This document shows positions 25,761 to 33,782 of a stretch of 64,000 nt of DNA, in pieces. Location: the NCBI GenBank assembly GCA_013297775.1, contig JAAFIL010000009.1:1-64000 (forward strand), in the 5' to 3' direction. Origin of the DNA: Bacteroidota bacterium. Lineage in GTDB: Bacteria; Bacteroidota; Bacteroidia; B-17B0; Aurantibacillaceae. Numbering within the stretch: position 1 is the first letter of the stretch; every line of letters begins with the position of its first letter. A program made the translations under genes and the position numbers. The notes under the pieces were generated by a model that worked only from the letters and a program-made list of their open reading frames with translations, did not search any database and was not told the DNA's origin.

Positions 25761-26768
25761 ATGTCAACATTACACATTGTTGGTGCAAACACCAACTCAC
25801 AACTCATCCACACGCTTTCGGCTAGTCGCTGGCAAGCATTTTTCGGAAATGTGCAACAAGCTGCCAATAACTCTAACATTGCGGCCAATGAACCACAGAT
25901 AAACTTTAATCCAATAGATGTAGCCACGCTTCAGTACAGAAAAAGGGTACACACAATTGTATTAACACAAACAGGCCGAATTGTTTACACTTACAGGAAA
26001 AATAACGGGAAGTGGCGCAGGTTTGCCGATTTAACACCAACCTTAGCATCGGCTTTCAATTTACCTAACGGCATCATGTTTACAAAAGTAGCTTGTGCAA
26101 GTTATGGTAGCACACTTTTTGTTTGTGTATTAACAAACACTGGCAGGGTTCTCAATTTACAAAAACGTATAATGAATAATGACATCGAAACGTGGGGTGC
26201 TAATTTTATGCCCGATTCCTTGAATGATAATAACACTGCTCGACGCGACTTAACGTGTTTTACAGTAAGCGATAAACTATATGTTGGTTGTATCTACAAC
26301 GATGGAAGATTAATTCGCTCACGTTATATTCTTACCGAAACAGTAATACCCCCTAGTAACTATTCTACAGGGTTTTATACATTAGGATTGGATAGGAGCA
26401 ACCAAAGTACTATTGTCATTAATAACCAAAACCTTCCTGACCCAATTGCCGTTTCGGGGGCTTATGCACGCGATAAAGAACACTTTGTTGTGTGTACACG
26501 AGCAGGGGCTTTACTGCACCACCAAACTGGGCAAAACTTTTTTGGCGATGTAAACGCCGCTAACGGTGGGGCTGCCGTAACGTATAAAGAAGTGGCTTGT
26601 GCCGAGCTTGATAGTGCTTTAGAGATAGCAGCGGTTAGCGCAAACGGTACTCCGTTTCACACACGGTATAAAAGAAGGAACAACTCATGGCGTTGGCAGG
26701 GGTTTATGGGGAATATCTCAACACAGGCCTCTGGTGCTGGCAGCATGACGTGTATAGCCGTTTCATAA
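25761..26768 (+). CDS. Beta-propeller protein resembling PLL/fucose-lectin repeats
   Basis: This 335-residue protein has no signal peptide or T9SS sorting domain. Six to seven repeats of about 45-55 residues can be seen, each with a pattern VACA-x5-8-hydrophobic strand-T-x-x-G-R-hydrophobic (TIVLTQTGRIVYTYR, VCVLTNTGRVLNLQKR, VGCIYNDGRLIRSRY, VVCTRAGALLHHQ, IAAVSANGTPFHTRYK). This resembles seven-bladed PLL-type lectin propellers (DUF346-like), which bind fucose or other sugars. Ligand residues cannot be assigned. A strong terminator follows directly and repeats lie on both sides, so it is a monocistronic, insulated gene, possibly acquired. Confidence 0.65.
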   Translation: MSTLHIVGANTNSQLIHTLSASRWQAFFGNVQQAANNSNIAANEPQINFNPIDVATLQYRKRVHTIVLTQTGRIVYTYRKNNGKWRRFADLTPTLASAFNLPNGIMFTKVACASYGSTLFVCVLTNTGRVLNLQKRIMNNDIETWGANFMPDSLNDNNTARRDLTCFTVSDKLYVGCIYNDGRLIRSRYILTETVIPPSNYSTGFYTLGLDRSNQSTIVINNQNLPDPIAVSGAYARDKEHFVVCTRAGALLHHQTGQNFFGDVNAANGGAAVTYKEVACAELDSALEIAAVSANGTPFHTRYKRRNNSWRWQGFMGNISTQASGAGSMTCIAVS

Positions 26769-26778
26769 TTACAATTGT

Positions 26779-26811
26779 AACAGCCAGTAGAGTTTTAGTT
26801 TACTGGCTGTT
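26779..26811 (+). terminator. Intrinsic terminator after the propeller gene
   Basis: AACAGCCAGTA (26779-26789) and TACTGGCTGTT (26801-26811) form an 11-bp perfect stem with an 11-base loop, 11 bases after the stop codon. The T-run is short (TTTC). Confidence 0.8.
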
Positions 26812-26941
26812 TCATATCCATCTCAATATACAGCTATAAACGAGTACCAATTGTATATTCAGGATTCTAACAGATAAACGAAAATTTTTTCCCGAAGCAA
26901 CGTTCTTACGCCTTTAGTCAACAACCTCAATTGCACTAAGA

Positions 26942-27170
26942 TTAATACCCTTCCTCCTTTGCGAACTTTGCGCCTTTGCGAGCCACTCATTCATCTATCC
27001 TCAACACTTAATACCCTTCCTCCTTTGCGAACTTTGCGCCTTTGCGAGCCACTCATTCATCTATCCTCAACACTTAATACCCTTCCTTCTTTGCGAACTT
27101 TGCGCCTTTGCGTGCCACACATTCATCTATCCTCAACACTTAATACCCTTCCTCCTCTGCGTGCCACACT
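26942..27170. repeat. 66-bp tandem repeat, about 3.5 copies
   Basis: Units begin TTAATACCC at 26942, 27008, 27074 and 27140, period exactly 66. Each contains TTCCTCCTTTGCGAACTTTG, CGCCTTTGCG, then CACTCATTCATCTATCC. The last copy lacks the middle of the core. Because 66 is divisible by three, a repetitive open frame crosses the array, but it is not a gene. The array fills most of the gap between the propeller terminator and the convergent glycosyltransferase gene. Confidence 0.95.
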
Positions 27171-27215
27171 TACGTTATCCAAGGCTTCTCATCCAGTTAT
27201 GCTTCAAGCTAAAAT

Positions 27216-28355
27216 TTACAAATAATGGTCAAGTAATTGTTTCCCAACGGCTTCGTAAGAGGCATTAGCTTTTACCCAATTGTGTAGTTCTTGTGAATCA
27301 CTCTTAAACGCCTTTGTAAGTATATTTTCGATAGCTAATTGTTGTTGAGCGGTATGGTTCACCTCTGTTAGAATACCAAAATTGGGGGTTATTAAATACG
27401 GCAAATGCCCTACTTTATTAGCCAATACTGGCACACCACAAGCTAATGCCTCTAAAGCAACAACTGGCATACCTTCAAAATGACTAAATAATAAAAGAGC
27501 CCACGCCTTTTGTAAGTGCGTGCACAACTCTTGTAAAGAAATAATACCAGTAAACGTAATTGCTTTTAATTGCAGATGTTTCGCTTGTTCCATGGCCAAT
27601 TGTAATTCTGTATCTTCGCCCCCAATTATTAGAGTATCAAAGTCGTATCCTTTCTTTTGAAGTTGTTGAATGTGCAGAAGTAAACCACTTCTATTTTTTT
27701 CACGTTCAACCAACGAAGAAACGTGTATTAATAAAGGGCGTTCGCTTTTGATGCCAGGCTTAAACAGAGAGGTATTCACCACGTTGTAGAGTAACTGGTA
27801 ATTACCCGTTAACCCGTGATTTAACATGGCTTTTCGCATAGGTTCCGATACATGAAAAACAACACGTGCTTTTTTTACAACTTGCTTTGTAAGCCATTTT
27901 TTTAATACGCCTTTATAATTACCATCTTCGGGCAAATAGCCGCTCCAATGCTCTACAACAGTATAAGGCACATTAATTAAGGTTTTAGCAAGGTTTAAAA
28001 AAAGACCTGTCGGAAAAATAACGTTTAATTGAATGGCACTAATTGCTGGTGTTGAAACACGACGAACGTGATTAAATAATTTTTTATACGCCTGCCTAGC
28101 TCGCCAATAATGAATAACGGGTTTCAAAAACGAATGGCTACGTTTATAAACGAGCCGATACTCTTTACAATTGGCATTTAACGCAACGCATTCGATAGCC
28201 TTTGTTGGTTCGCCAGCACAGGCATATACCACACTAACACTCGCGTAAAGCGATAACGCTAAGGCATGTTGTTGCACAAAAATACCATGCGTGGACTTTT
28301 CGCGCGTGGGGTACCAAGAAGCTAAAAATAAAATATGAGGTTTATTTTCTTTCAA
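27216..28355 (-). CDS. Glycosyltransferase family 4
   Basis: This 379-residue protein has a GT-B fold. The N-terminal domain begins HILFLASWYPTREKSTHGIFVQQHALAL, typical of GT4 starts. The C-terminal nucleotide-sugar domain contains the SHFEGMPVVALEALACGVPVLAN motif with the catalytic E-x7-E pair. The donor and acceptor are unknown. It is divergent from the LMW phosphatase gene on its right, which is often found with polysaccharide genes. Confidence 0.92.
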   Translation of the reverse strand: MKENKPHILFLASWYPTREKSTHGIFVQQHALALSLYASVSVVYACAGEPTKAIECVALNANCKEYRLVYKRSHSFLKPVIHYWRARQAYKKLFNHVRRVSTPAISAIQLNVIFPTGLFLNLAKTLINVPYTVVEHWSGYLPEDGNYKGVLKKWLTKQVVKKARVVFHVSEPMRKAMLNHGLTGNYQLLYNVVNTSLFKPGIKSERPLLIHVSSLVEREKNRSGLLLHIQQLQKKGYDFDTLIIGGEDTELQLAMEQAKHLQLKAITFTGIISLQELCTHLQKAWALLLFSHFEGMPVVALEALACGVPVLANKVGHLPYLITPNFGILTEVNHTAQQQLAIENILTKAFKSDSQELHNWVKANASYEAVGKQLLDHYL

Positions 28356-28429
28356 TGCTTAAAAATAAAACTATTCTTTGGTAAAAGCACCCCATAAAAA
28401 ACGATATTCCTTTTTATCTTTACAACACT

Positions 28430-28900
28430 ATGAAAATTTTAGTGGTGTGTTTAGGAAACATTTGCCGTTCGCCAGTAGCCGAAGGAGTATTGTTACATTT
28501 AATAGAGAAAAGCAATCGTCAAACGCTTTTCATAGATTCTGCGGGTACATCTAATTATCACATCAACGAAACACCCGACAAACGCACCATTGCTAACGCC
28601 AAAAAACATGGCGTAGATTTAAGTTTGCTTAGAGCCAGGCAATTGCAGCCTTCGGACTTTGATACGTTCGATTTGATTTTAGGCATGGATGAATCAAACG
28701 TTAACAACATATTGGCTTTGGCAAGCAAACCCGAACATCGTTTAAAAGTAAAGTTGTTTTTAGAGTATTTATACCCAGGTCAAAGTAAAAGTGTTCCCGA
28801 TCCGTATTATGGCACCGAAACCGATTTTGAAAACGTTTTTCAATTGGTGTATAAAGGCAGCGAAGCCATATTGAGTCAAGTAAACGACCACTACTATTAA
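28430..28900 (+). CDS. Low-molecular-weight protein-tyrosine phosphatase
   Basis: This 156-residue protein has the active-site loop CLGNICRSP (Cys7, Arg13) at the N-terminus and the catalytic aspartate in VPDPYYGTETDFENVF near residue 124. This is the complete LMW-PTP fold. In other bacteria such enzymes dephosphorylate Wzc-type tyrosine kinases controlling capsule export. No kinase gene is in the window. TATCTTTA just upstream resembles a -7 box. Confidence 0.93.
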   Translation: MKILVVCLGNICRSPVAEGVLLHLIEKSNRQTLFIDSAGTSNYHINETPDKRTIANAKKHGVDLSLLRARQLQPSDFDTFDLILGMDESNVNNILALASKPEHRLKVKLFLEYLYPGQSKSVPDPYYGTETDFENVFQLVYKGSEAILSQVNDHYY

Positions 28901-28956
28901 ACCGAGATTTCAAGAAATGATATTGGTATAAGTTCTACTTTCTTGAAACCTCGGTT
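28900..28956. terminator. 18-bp-stem hairpin between convergent genes
   Basis: AACCGAGATTTCAAGAAA (28900-28917) pairs with TTTCTTGAAACCTCGGTT (28939-28956) with one mismatch and a 21-base loop. It directly follows the phosphatase stop and precedes the convergent membrane-protein stop, so it may end both transcripts, although there is no T-run. The right arm recurs, diverged, at about 44551 and 46592. Confidence 0.6.
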
Positions 28957-28972
28957 AAATTCATAGCAACAA

Positions 28973-29491
28973 TCACCGCTTCCGTTTCAAGCGCGAAGCA
29001 CCAATGGGCGGTTGGTATTCTACACGCGTTAACTTTAACACATTAACGAGTTGCCCTAACACCAATTCTGTTTTATTGGCTGAATTCGAATACATCACAA
29101 AAATCTTTTGCGTATGTGTTGGGTTTAATAAAATAATTTTTGTGCTTTGATGCTGCTGTTCGCCCGTACTTAAAGCAACGCCCGGTAATTTCGTGTTTCT
29201 TTGCGCTAAAGTAACGGCTTGCAGAGCCACATAAGGAAACGCTTGGTACGATTGCCATTTACCGAATTTAAAAAATAAAAACCGTGTATAATCTCTATAC
29301 ATTTTTTTATCGGTATCAAACTCAATCCCCGAAAGGGTTATTGCTACTGTTAGCATCAATGCACCTATAAAACCTAACACCCACAATTGCGTTACAGCTA
29401 AATAACAACACGCCAAACCCACAACAGTCAAGAGTATCGAAACACCAAGTGGTGCAAAAGTGCCTTTAGGAAACGAAACAATTGATTTCAT
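28973..29491 (-). CDS. Two-TM membrane protein of unknown function
   Basis: This encodes 172 residues from the ATG at 29491; an open frame extends 23 codons further upstream but its composition is unlike protein. Two adjacent helices (about residues 12-52) are followed by a beta-rich domain with a GIEFDTDKKMYRDY strand and an IILLNPTHTQKIFVM strand. It may be a bacterial PH-like domain protein. It follows the M23 peptidase gene by 20 bases and is probably co-transcribed. Confidence 0.7.
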   Translation of the reverse strand: MKSIVSFPKGTFAPLGVSILLTVVGLACCYLAVTQLWVLGFIGALMLTVAITLSGIEFDTDKKMYRDYTRFLFFKFGKWQSYQAFPYVALQAVTLAQRNTKLPGVALSTGEQQHQSTKIILLNPTHTQKIFVMYSNSANKTELVLGQLVNVLKLTRVEYQPPIGASRLKRKR

Positions 29492-29511
29492 GTTGTTGAA
29501 TTTAATTGGGG

Positions 29512-30516
29512 TTAAAACGCCAGTACTTCTTCGGGATTGATGGGCACACCATTGTACCAAATTTCGAAGTGCAAGTGTGGTCCTTTGCTGGTTTCGCCGC
29601 TGTTACCAATAATAGCAATACTTTCGCCGCTTTTAACACGGTCGCCAACCCGTTTTAATAAAACCGAATTGTGTTTATAAATACTCATCACATTGCCAGC
29701 GTGCTGCACATGTAATTCATAGCCATCGGTGTTAGTAAAGCCTGCAAACACAACGGTTCCATCTAGTGTACTTTTAATAACCTCATCCTTGCGCGACACC
29801 ACATCGCACCCAAAATGATTTTCAGCCGCATTAAACGAACTAACCACCAAACCCTTAACTGGCATAAAAAACAAAGTGTTGCTTAAAACATTTGCTTTTA
29901 GTGAAGATGTGGCATTTAGTAAATCTGCATTTTTAGTATTTTCTAATTCTTTACGAAAAGTTTTATCTAATTCGCTCGCTTGCGTGTTTACGTTTTTGTA
30001 TTTACCACTGGTATCTTTTGCAGGTTTGGGCGTTTTGCCTTCTACCTTTTCGTTTAAAACATTCATCAAATTATTCATATACACATCGCGCGCCACTAAG
30101 GTTTGCTCCATGCTATCGGCCATTATACTTAGTCGTAAAATTTCTTTACGCTCGGCCACATTTCCATAACCAGGTATATATTCGCGCAATGGAGTAAACG
30201 CCACCAAACTTATAACCAAAGTAGTCATCACAATAGTAATGGCGGCCACACCAATCAATAAACCCAAAGGCGAAAGACGCAACGAAAAGCGTTCTGCAAA
30301 GGTGCGGTCGTTCAAAATCACCAATCGGTATTGATTGCGAAGCTGCTTACGAATGCGTTGCCAACGGCTTTTTTTAGGTTCTACCACAGGCTTTAAAGAT
30401 GCAAAAAAATAATAGTAATTGGTTTGATAAAAGTTTAAAACACTGATTATTAAGCGTTTAAGTTTGTAAATACGAAAATAATGAACGGAAACTTGTAAGA
30501 CGAAAAAAGTTTCCAT
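29512..30516 (-). CDS. M23-family metallopeptidase (LytM/peptidoglycan hydrolase type)
   Basis: The 334-residue protein has one transmembrane helix (about 84-107), then a periplasmic coiled-coil region (KTFRKELENTKNADLL). The C-terminal M23 domain has the zinc ligands HFGCD (His and Asp) and HLHFE. It likely cleaves peptide cross-links during growth or division. The first 25-50 residues are atypical and overlap the tetR promoter, so translation may start later, perhaps at a non-ATG codon near the conserved SRWQRIRKQLRNQYRLVILND region (quoted in part). Confidence 0.9.
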   Translation of the reverse strand: METFFVLQVSVHYFRIYKLKRLIISVLNFYQTNYYYFFASLKPVVEPKKSRWQRIRKQLRNQYRLVILNDRTFAERFSLRLSPLGLLIGVAAITIVMTTLVISLVAFTPLREYIPGYGNVAERKEILRLSIMADSMEQTLVARDVYMNNLMNVLNEKVEGKTPKPAKDTSGKYKNVNTQASELDKTFRKELENTKNADLLNATSSLKANVLSNTLFFMPVKGLVVSSFNAAENHFGCDVVSRKDEVIKSTLDGTVVFAGFTNTDGYELHVQHAGNVMSIYKHNSVLLKRVGDRVKSGESIAIIGNSGETSKGPHLHFEIWYNGVPINPEEVLAF

Positions 30517-30523
30517 AGTTTTG
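30493..30523 (+). promoter_or_regulatory. Promoter of the TetR-RND efflux operon
   Basis: TTG at 30493-30495 and TAGTTTTG at 30516-30523 are 20 bases apart, matching the phylum consensus. The start codon of the TetR gene is 16 bases downstream of the -7 box. Confidence 0.6.
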
Positions 30524-30539
30524 TACCCGATTTTACAAA

Positions 30540-31151
30540 ATGCAAGTCAACGATAAAATACTAAAAGGTGCCGAGGAATTATTCTTTAAGTATGGAATCA
30601 AAAATATTACCATGGACGAGATTGCGCGTCATTTAAGCATTAGTAAAAAAACCATTTATCAATTTTTTAAAGACAAAGACGACATCATTCATTCGCTTAC
30701 CGAATATTCATTAAAAGAAGATAAATGCCGCATTGAACACGCCCGCGAAAACTCGAAAAATGTAATTGAAGAGGTGTTTAAAATTATGGATGAAATGCGC
30801 GAAATGTTTAGTCGCATCAACCCCATCTTTTTTTATGAGATTTATAAATACTATCCTAACACGTGGAAAATGTTTGAGTCATTTAAAAAAGATTTCATTT
30901 ATAAATCGGTTCAAGACTCTTTACGCCGAGGGCAAGAAGAAGGACTTATTCGAAAAGATATTGACGTTAAAATATTAAGCACACTACGTGTAGAACTTGT
31001 CGAAATTGGGATGCGTGGCGATATGTTTCCGACCGATAAATTTAAAATTGTAGATGTACAAATGGCCTTAACCGAACATTTTATGTATGGCGTATGCACT
31101 CTAAAAGGACATAAACTAATTAATAAATATAAAAATATAGAAGAAGATTAA
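30540..31151 (+). CDS. TetR/AcrR-family transcriptional regulator
   Basis: The 203-residue protein has an N-terminal helix-turn-helix: KYGIKNITMDEIARHLSISK then KTIYQFFKDKDDIIHSL, the standard TetR DNA-binding segment. The ligand domain is helical and unrelated to named subfamilies. It is the first gene of an operon with TolC, an RND adaptor and an RND permease; the TolC-like gene starts 20 bases after its stop. It presumably represses the pump and is relieved by a substrate. Confidence 0.93.
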   Translation: MQVNDKILKGAEELFFKYGIKNITMDEIARHLSISKKTIYQFFKDKDDIIHSLTEYSLKEDKCRIEHARENSKNVIEEVFKIMDEMREMFSRINPIFFYEIYKYYPNTWKMFESFKKDFIYKSVQDSLRRGQEEGLIRKDIDVKILSTLRVELVEIGMRGDMFPTDKFKIVDVQMALTEHFMYGVCTLKGHKLINKYKNIEED

Positions 31152-31171
31152 CTCATTTTAAATCAACGATT

Positions 31172-32581
31172 ATGCAAATGTATCACCTCTCCAAACTAAA
31201 ACTCATCCTAATCGGGTTGGTGTTGTTTAAGTGGAGTACCGCCCAAACCACTTCAGGAACGGCCTTCAGCTTACAACAAGCCATAGATTATGCGTTGAAA
31301 AATTCGCCAAGCGCACTTAACGCCGAGCAAGATAAGTTGGCCGCTAAATATAAAAAGCGCGAATTTCAAGGGATTGGCCTCCCACAAATTAGTGCCAGTT
31401 TCGATTTAAAAGATTTTATTAAAATCCCAGTAAGTATTTTGCCCAACTTTGTTGCCCCAGCCGTTTATGGAGGTTTAGTGGCAGCAGGTGCAGCCCCATT
31501 CGATCCGGCTAGATTAGATGCCAATAATTACGATCCTATTCAAGCACAGTTTGGAACTAAATACCAAGCCAATGCCTCGGGAAGCGTTTCGCAATTGTTG
31601 TTTAGTAGCGATTATATAGTTGGCTTAAAAGCCCAACGCGAACTTGAAATTTTAAGTACGATTTCATCGAATCGCACGCGACAAGATTTAATTGCGAACG
31701 TATCGAAAGCCTACTATGGTGTGTTGGTTAACACCGAACGCTTAGAGTTACTTGATGCCAACCTTAGTCGTTTAAAGAAAATTGTTGACGAAACCAGTGC
31801 TTATAACAAACAAGGCTTTGTAGAATTGATAGATGTTGAGCGCTTAGAAGTAACTTATAATAATTTAACCACCGAACGCGAAAAAGTAGAACGCTTGTTG
31901 CAACTCGGCGACCAAGTATTGCGTTTCCAAATGGGGTATGCTGGCACAGAAAAATTACAACTAACCGATGTCTTACCAAACGATTTAAAAGAAGAGTCTG
32001 TTAACTTAGGAAAAATAGACCCTTCGGCACGCCCCGAATACCAATTGCTGCAATCTTCGCAACGTTTAAACGAACTAAATTTAAAACGCCAACGCCTAGG
32101 GTATTTACCAACGTTAGTCGCTTATGGCTCTTTGGGGTACTCAGCCCTACGTTCCGAGTTTGATGTATTTACGCCACGTAAAGAATGGTTTCCAACAGCT
32201 TTAATTGGCGGCACGTTTAGCCTTAATATTTTTGATGGGTTACAACGCCATAACCGCATCCAACAAGCCAAAATAGATGTTACTAAAAATCAAAATAATT
32301 TAAAGCAAATAACACAAGTAGTTGAGTTAGAAAGTACCTCGGCTGCGGTGATGTACAATAATGCCATTACCTCCTTAAAATCGCAAACACGCAATCGCGA
32401 GTTGGCACTGCACATTCAGGAGGTGGCTACTAAAAAATACCAACAAGGCGTAGGTAGCAATTTAGAAATGGTAACCGCCGAAACGGGCTTAAAAGAAGCC
32501 GAAACCAATTATTTTAATGCAGTATATGACGCACTCATTGCAAAAATAGATTATCAAAAAGCACTCGGAATTATTAAATAA
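31172..32581 (+). CDS. TolC-family outer-membrane efflux protein
   Basis: This 469-residue protein has a signal peptide (MQMYHLSKLKLILIGLVLF). Two TolC repeats follow, each with long helices. The start of the first repeat is FSLQQAIDYALKNSPSAL, and the second contains ALHIQEVATKKYQQGVGSNLEMVTAETGLKEAE (cited in part), the usual equatorial-domain pattern. It forms the outer-membrane channel of the tripartite pump. It lies between the TetR and adaptor genes in one operon. Confidence 0.95.
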   Translation: MQMYHLSKLKLILIGLVLFKWSTAQTTSGTAFSLQQAIDYALKNSPSALNAEQDKLAAKYKKREFQGIGLPQISASFDLKDFIKIPVSILPNFVAPAVYGGLVAAGAAPFDPARLDANNYDPIQAQFGTKYQANASGSVSQLLFSSDYIVGLKAQRELEILSTISSNRTRQDLIANVSKAYYGVLVNTERLELLDANLSRLKKIVDETSAYNKQGFVELIDVERLEVTYNNLTTEREKVERLLQLGDQVLRFQMGYAGTEKLQLTDVLPNDLKEESVNLGKIDPSARPEYQLLQSSQRLNELNLKRQRLGYLPTLVAYGSLGYSALRSEFDVFTPRKEWFPTALIGGTFSLNIFDGLQRHNRIQQAKIDVTKNQNNLKQITQVVELESTSAAVMYNNAITSLKSQTRNRELALHIQEVATKKYQQGVGSNLEMVTAETGLKEAETNYFNAVYDALIAKIDYQKALGIIK

Positions 32582-32620
32582 AAAAGGATATTAAACAGAC
32601 GTTATAAAAAAAATAAAGAC

Positions 32621-33733
32621 ATGAAAAATTTATTATACATCTCAACAACACTTATCTTACTTAGTGCCTGCGGTGGCGAAAAAAAACTGGATAAAGCCGC
32701 AAAAGTGGAAGCACTCACCAAACAAGAAAGTGAACTAAAAGCGGAGCTAGTTAAAGTTCAAAATGAATTAAAAGATTTGCAAGGCGACTCTATTAAAAAA
32801 ATAACCTTGGTAGAGTTAATGCCTCTAACACCACAAGTTTTTAAATCGTACATTAAGGTGCAAGGGCACGTCGAGGCCGAAGAAAATGTAGCTGTAGCCG
32901 CCGAAATGCCCGGTACTATTACAAAAATTTACGTTCAAGCGGGTCAAGAAGTTAAAAAAGGAACCGTATTAGCCGAAACCGATGCACGCCTCATTCAACA
33001 AAGCATTTCCGATTTGCAAACCAATGCCGAATTAGTGAACCAACTCTTCGAAAAACAAAAAGCCTTGTGGGATCAGAAAATAGGAACCGAAGTGCAATAC
33101 TTGTCGGCTAAAACACAAAAAGAAAGTATGGATAAAAAACTAGCCACCTTGCAAGAGCAAGTGCGCATGAGCAAAATTATTTCGCCCATTGATGGAACCA
33201 TTGATGCCGTGGATATTAAATTGGGGCAATTAACCGCCCCTGGCATTCCCGCCATTCGCATTATTAATTTTAGTAACTTAAAAGTAAAAGCCGACCTAGC
33301 CGAAGCCTATGCCTCACGCATACATAAAAACGATAAGGTCAATATTTTATTTCCAGATACTAAAGACTCTTTAATAGCACAAGTATCTTACGCTGCCCGC
33401 GCCATCAACCCTATGACACGCACGTTTGGTGTCGAAATTCGTTTAGATAGTAAGCGCGAATATCATCCTAATCAAATTGCTGAAATCAATATTAATGATT
33501 ACACCTCCGATAAACCTGTTATTGTTATTTCTTCTGCATTTGTTCAAACCGATGGCAGCGGCTCGCATTTTGTAATGGTAGCCGAAGGCAATAAAGCAGT
33601 TAAAAAACCAATAAAATTAGGCAAAGCGTACAATGGACAAGTAGAAATTGCAGAAGGCTTATCGAACGATAGCCAATTGATTAGCAAAGGCTACGATGGA
33701 TTAAACGATGGAGATACCATTAAAACCCTATAA
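32621..33733 (+). CDS. RND efflux periplasmic adaptor (membrane fusion lipoprotein)
   Basis: This 370-residue protein has a lipobox LLSACGG (Cys about 17). A coiled coil (KVEALTKQESELKAEL) precedes the barrel-sandwich hybrid (VAVAAEMPGTITKIYVQAGQ, then VKKGTVLAETD), a second helical hairpin (NELVNQLFEKQKALWDQKIG-like), the closing lipoyl half (KIISPIDGTIDAVDIKLGQL) and C-terminal beta-barrel domains. The extra N-terminal coiled coil is common in Bacteroidota adaptors. It bridges the inner-membrane permease and the TolC channel. Confidence 0.95.
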   Translation: MKNLLYISTTLILLSACGGEKKLDKAAKVEALTKQESELKAELVKVQNELKDLQGDSIKKITLVELMPLTPQVFKSYIKVQGHVEAEENVAVAAEMPGTITKIYVQAGQEVKKGTVLAETDARLIQQSISDLQTNAELVNQLFEKQKALWDQKIGTEVQYLSAKTQKESMDKKLATLQEQVRMSKIISPIDGTIDAVDIKLGQLTAPGIPAIRIINFSNLKVKADLAEAYASRIHKNDKVNILFPDTKDSLIAQVSYAARAINPMTRTFGVEIRLDSKREYHPNQIAEININDYTSDKPVIVISSAFVQTDGSGSHFVMVAEGNKAVKKPIKLGKAYNGQVEIAEGLSNDSQLISKGYDGLNDGDTIKTL

Positions 33734-33782
33734 CCGAAAACTAGCTTTTAATTTGTCATTTTATTATTAAAACGATTAACGC

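Noticed and set aside
14566-27170. Tandem arrays considered as CRISPR
   Set aside because: Units are contiguous with no unique spacers and there are no cas genes.
26959-27225. Repetitive open frame with RTLRLCEPLIHLSSTLNTLP units
   Set aside because: It arises because the 66-bp repeat length is divisible by three. It has no start signal and no protein-like composition.
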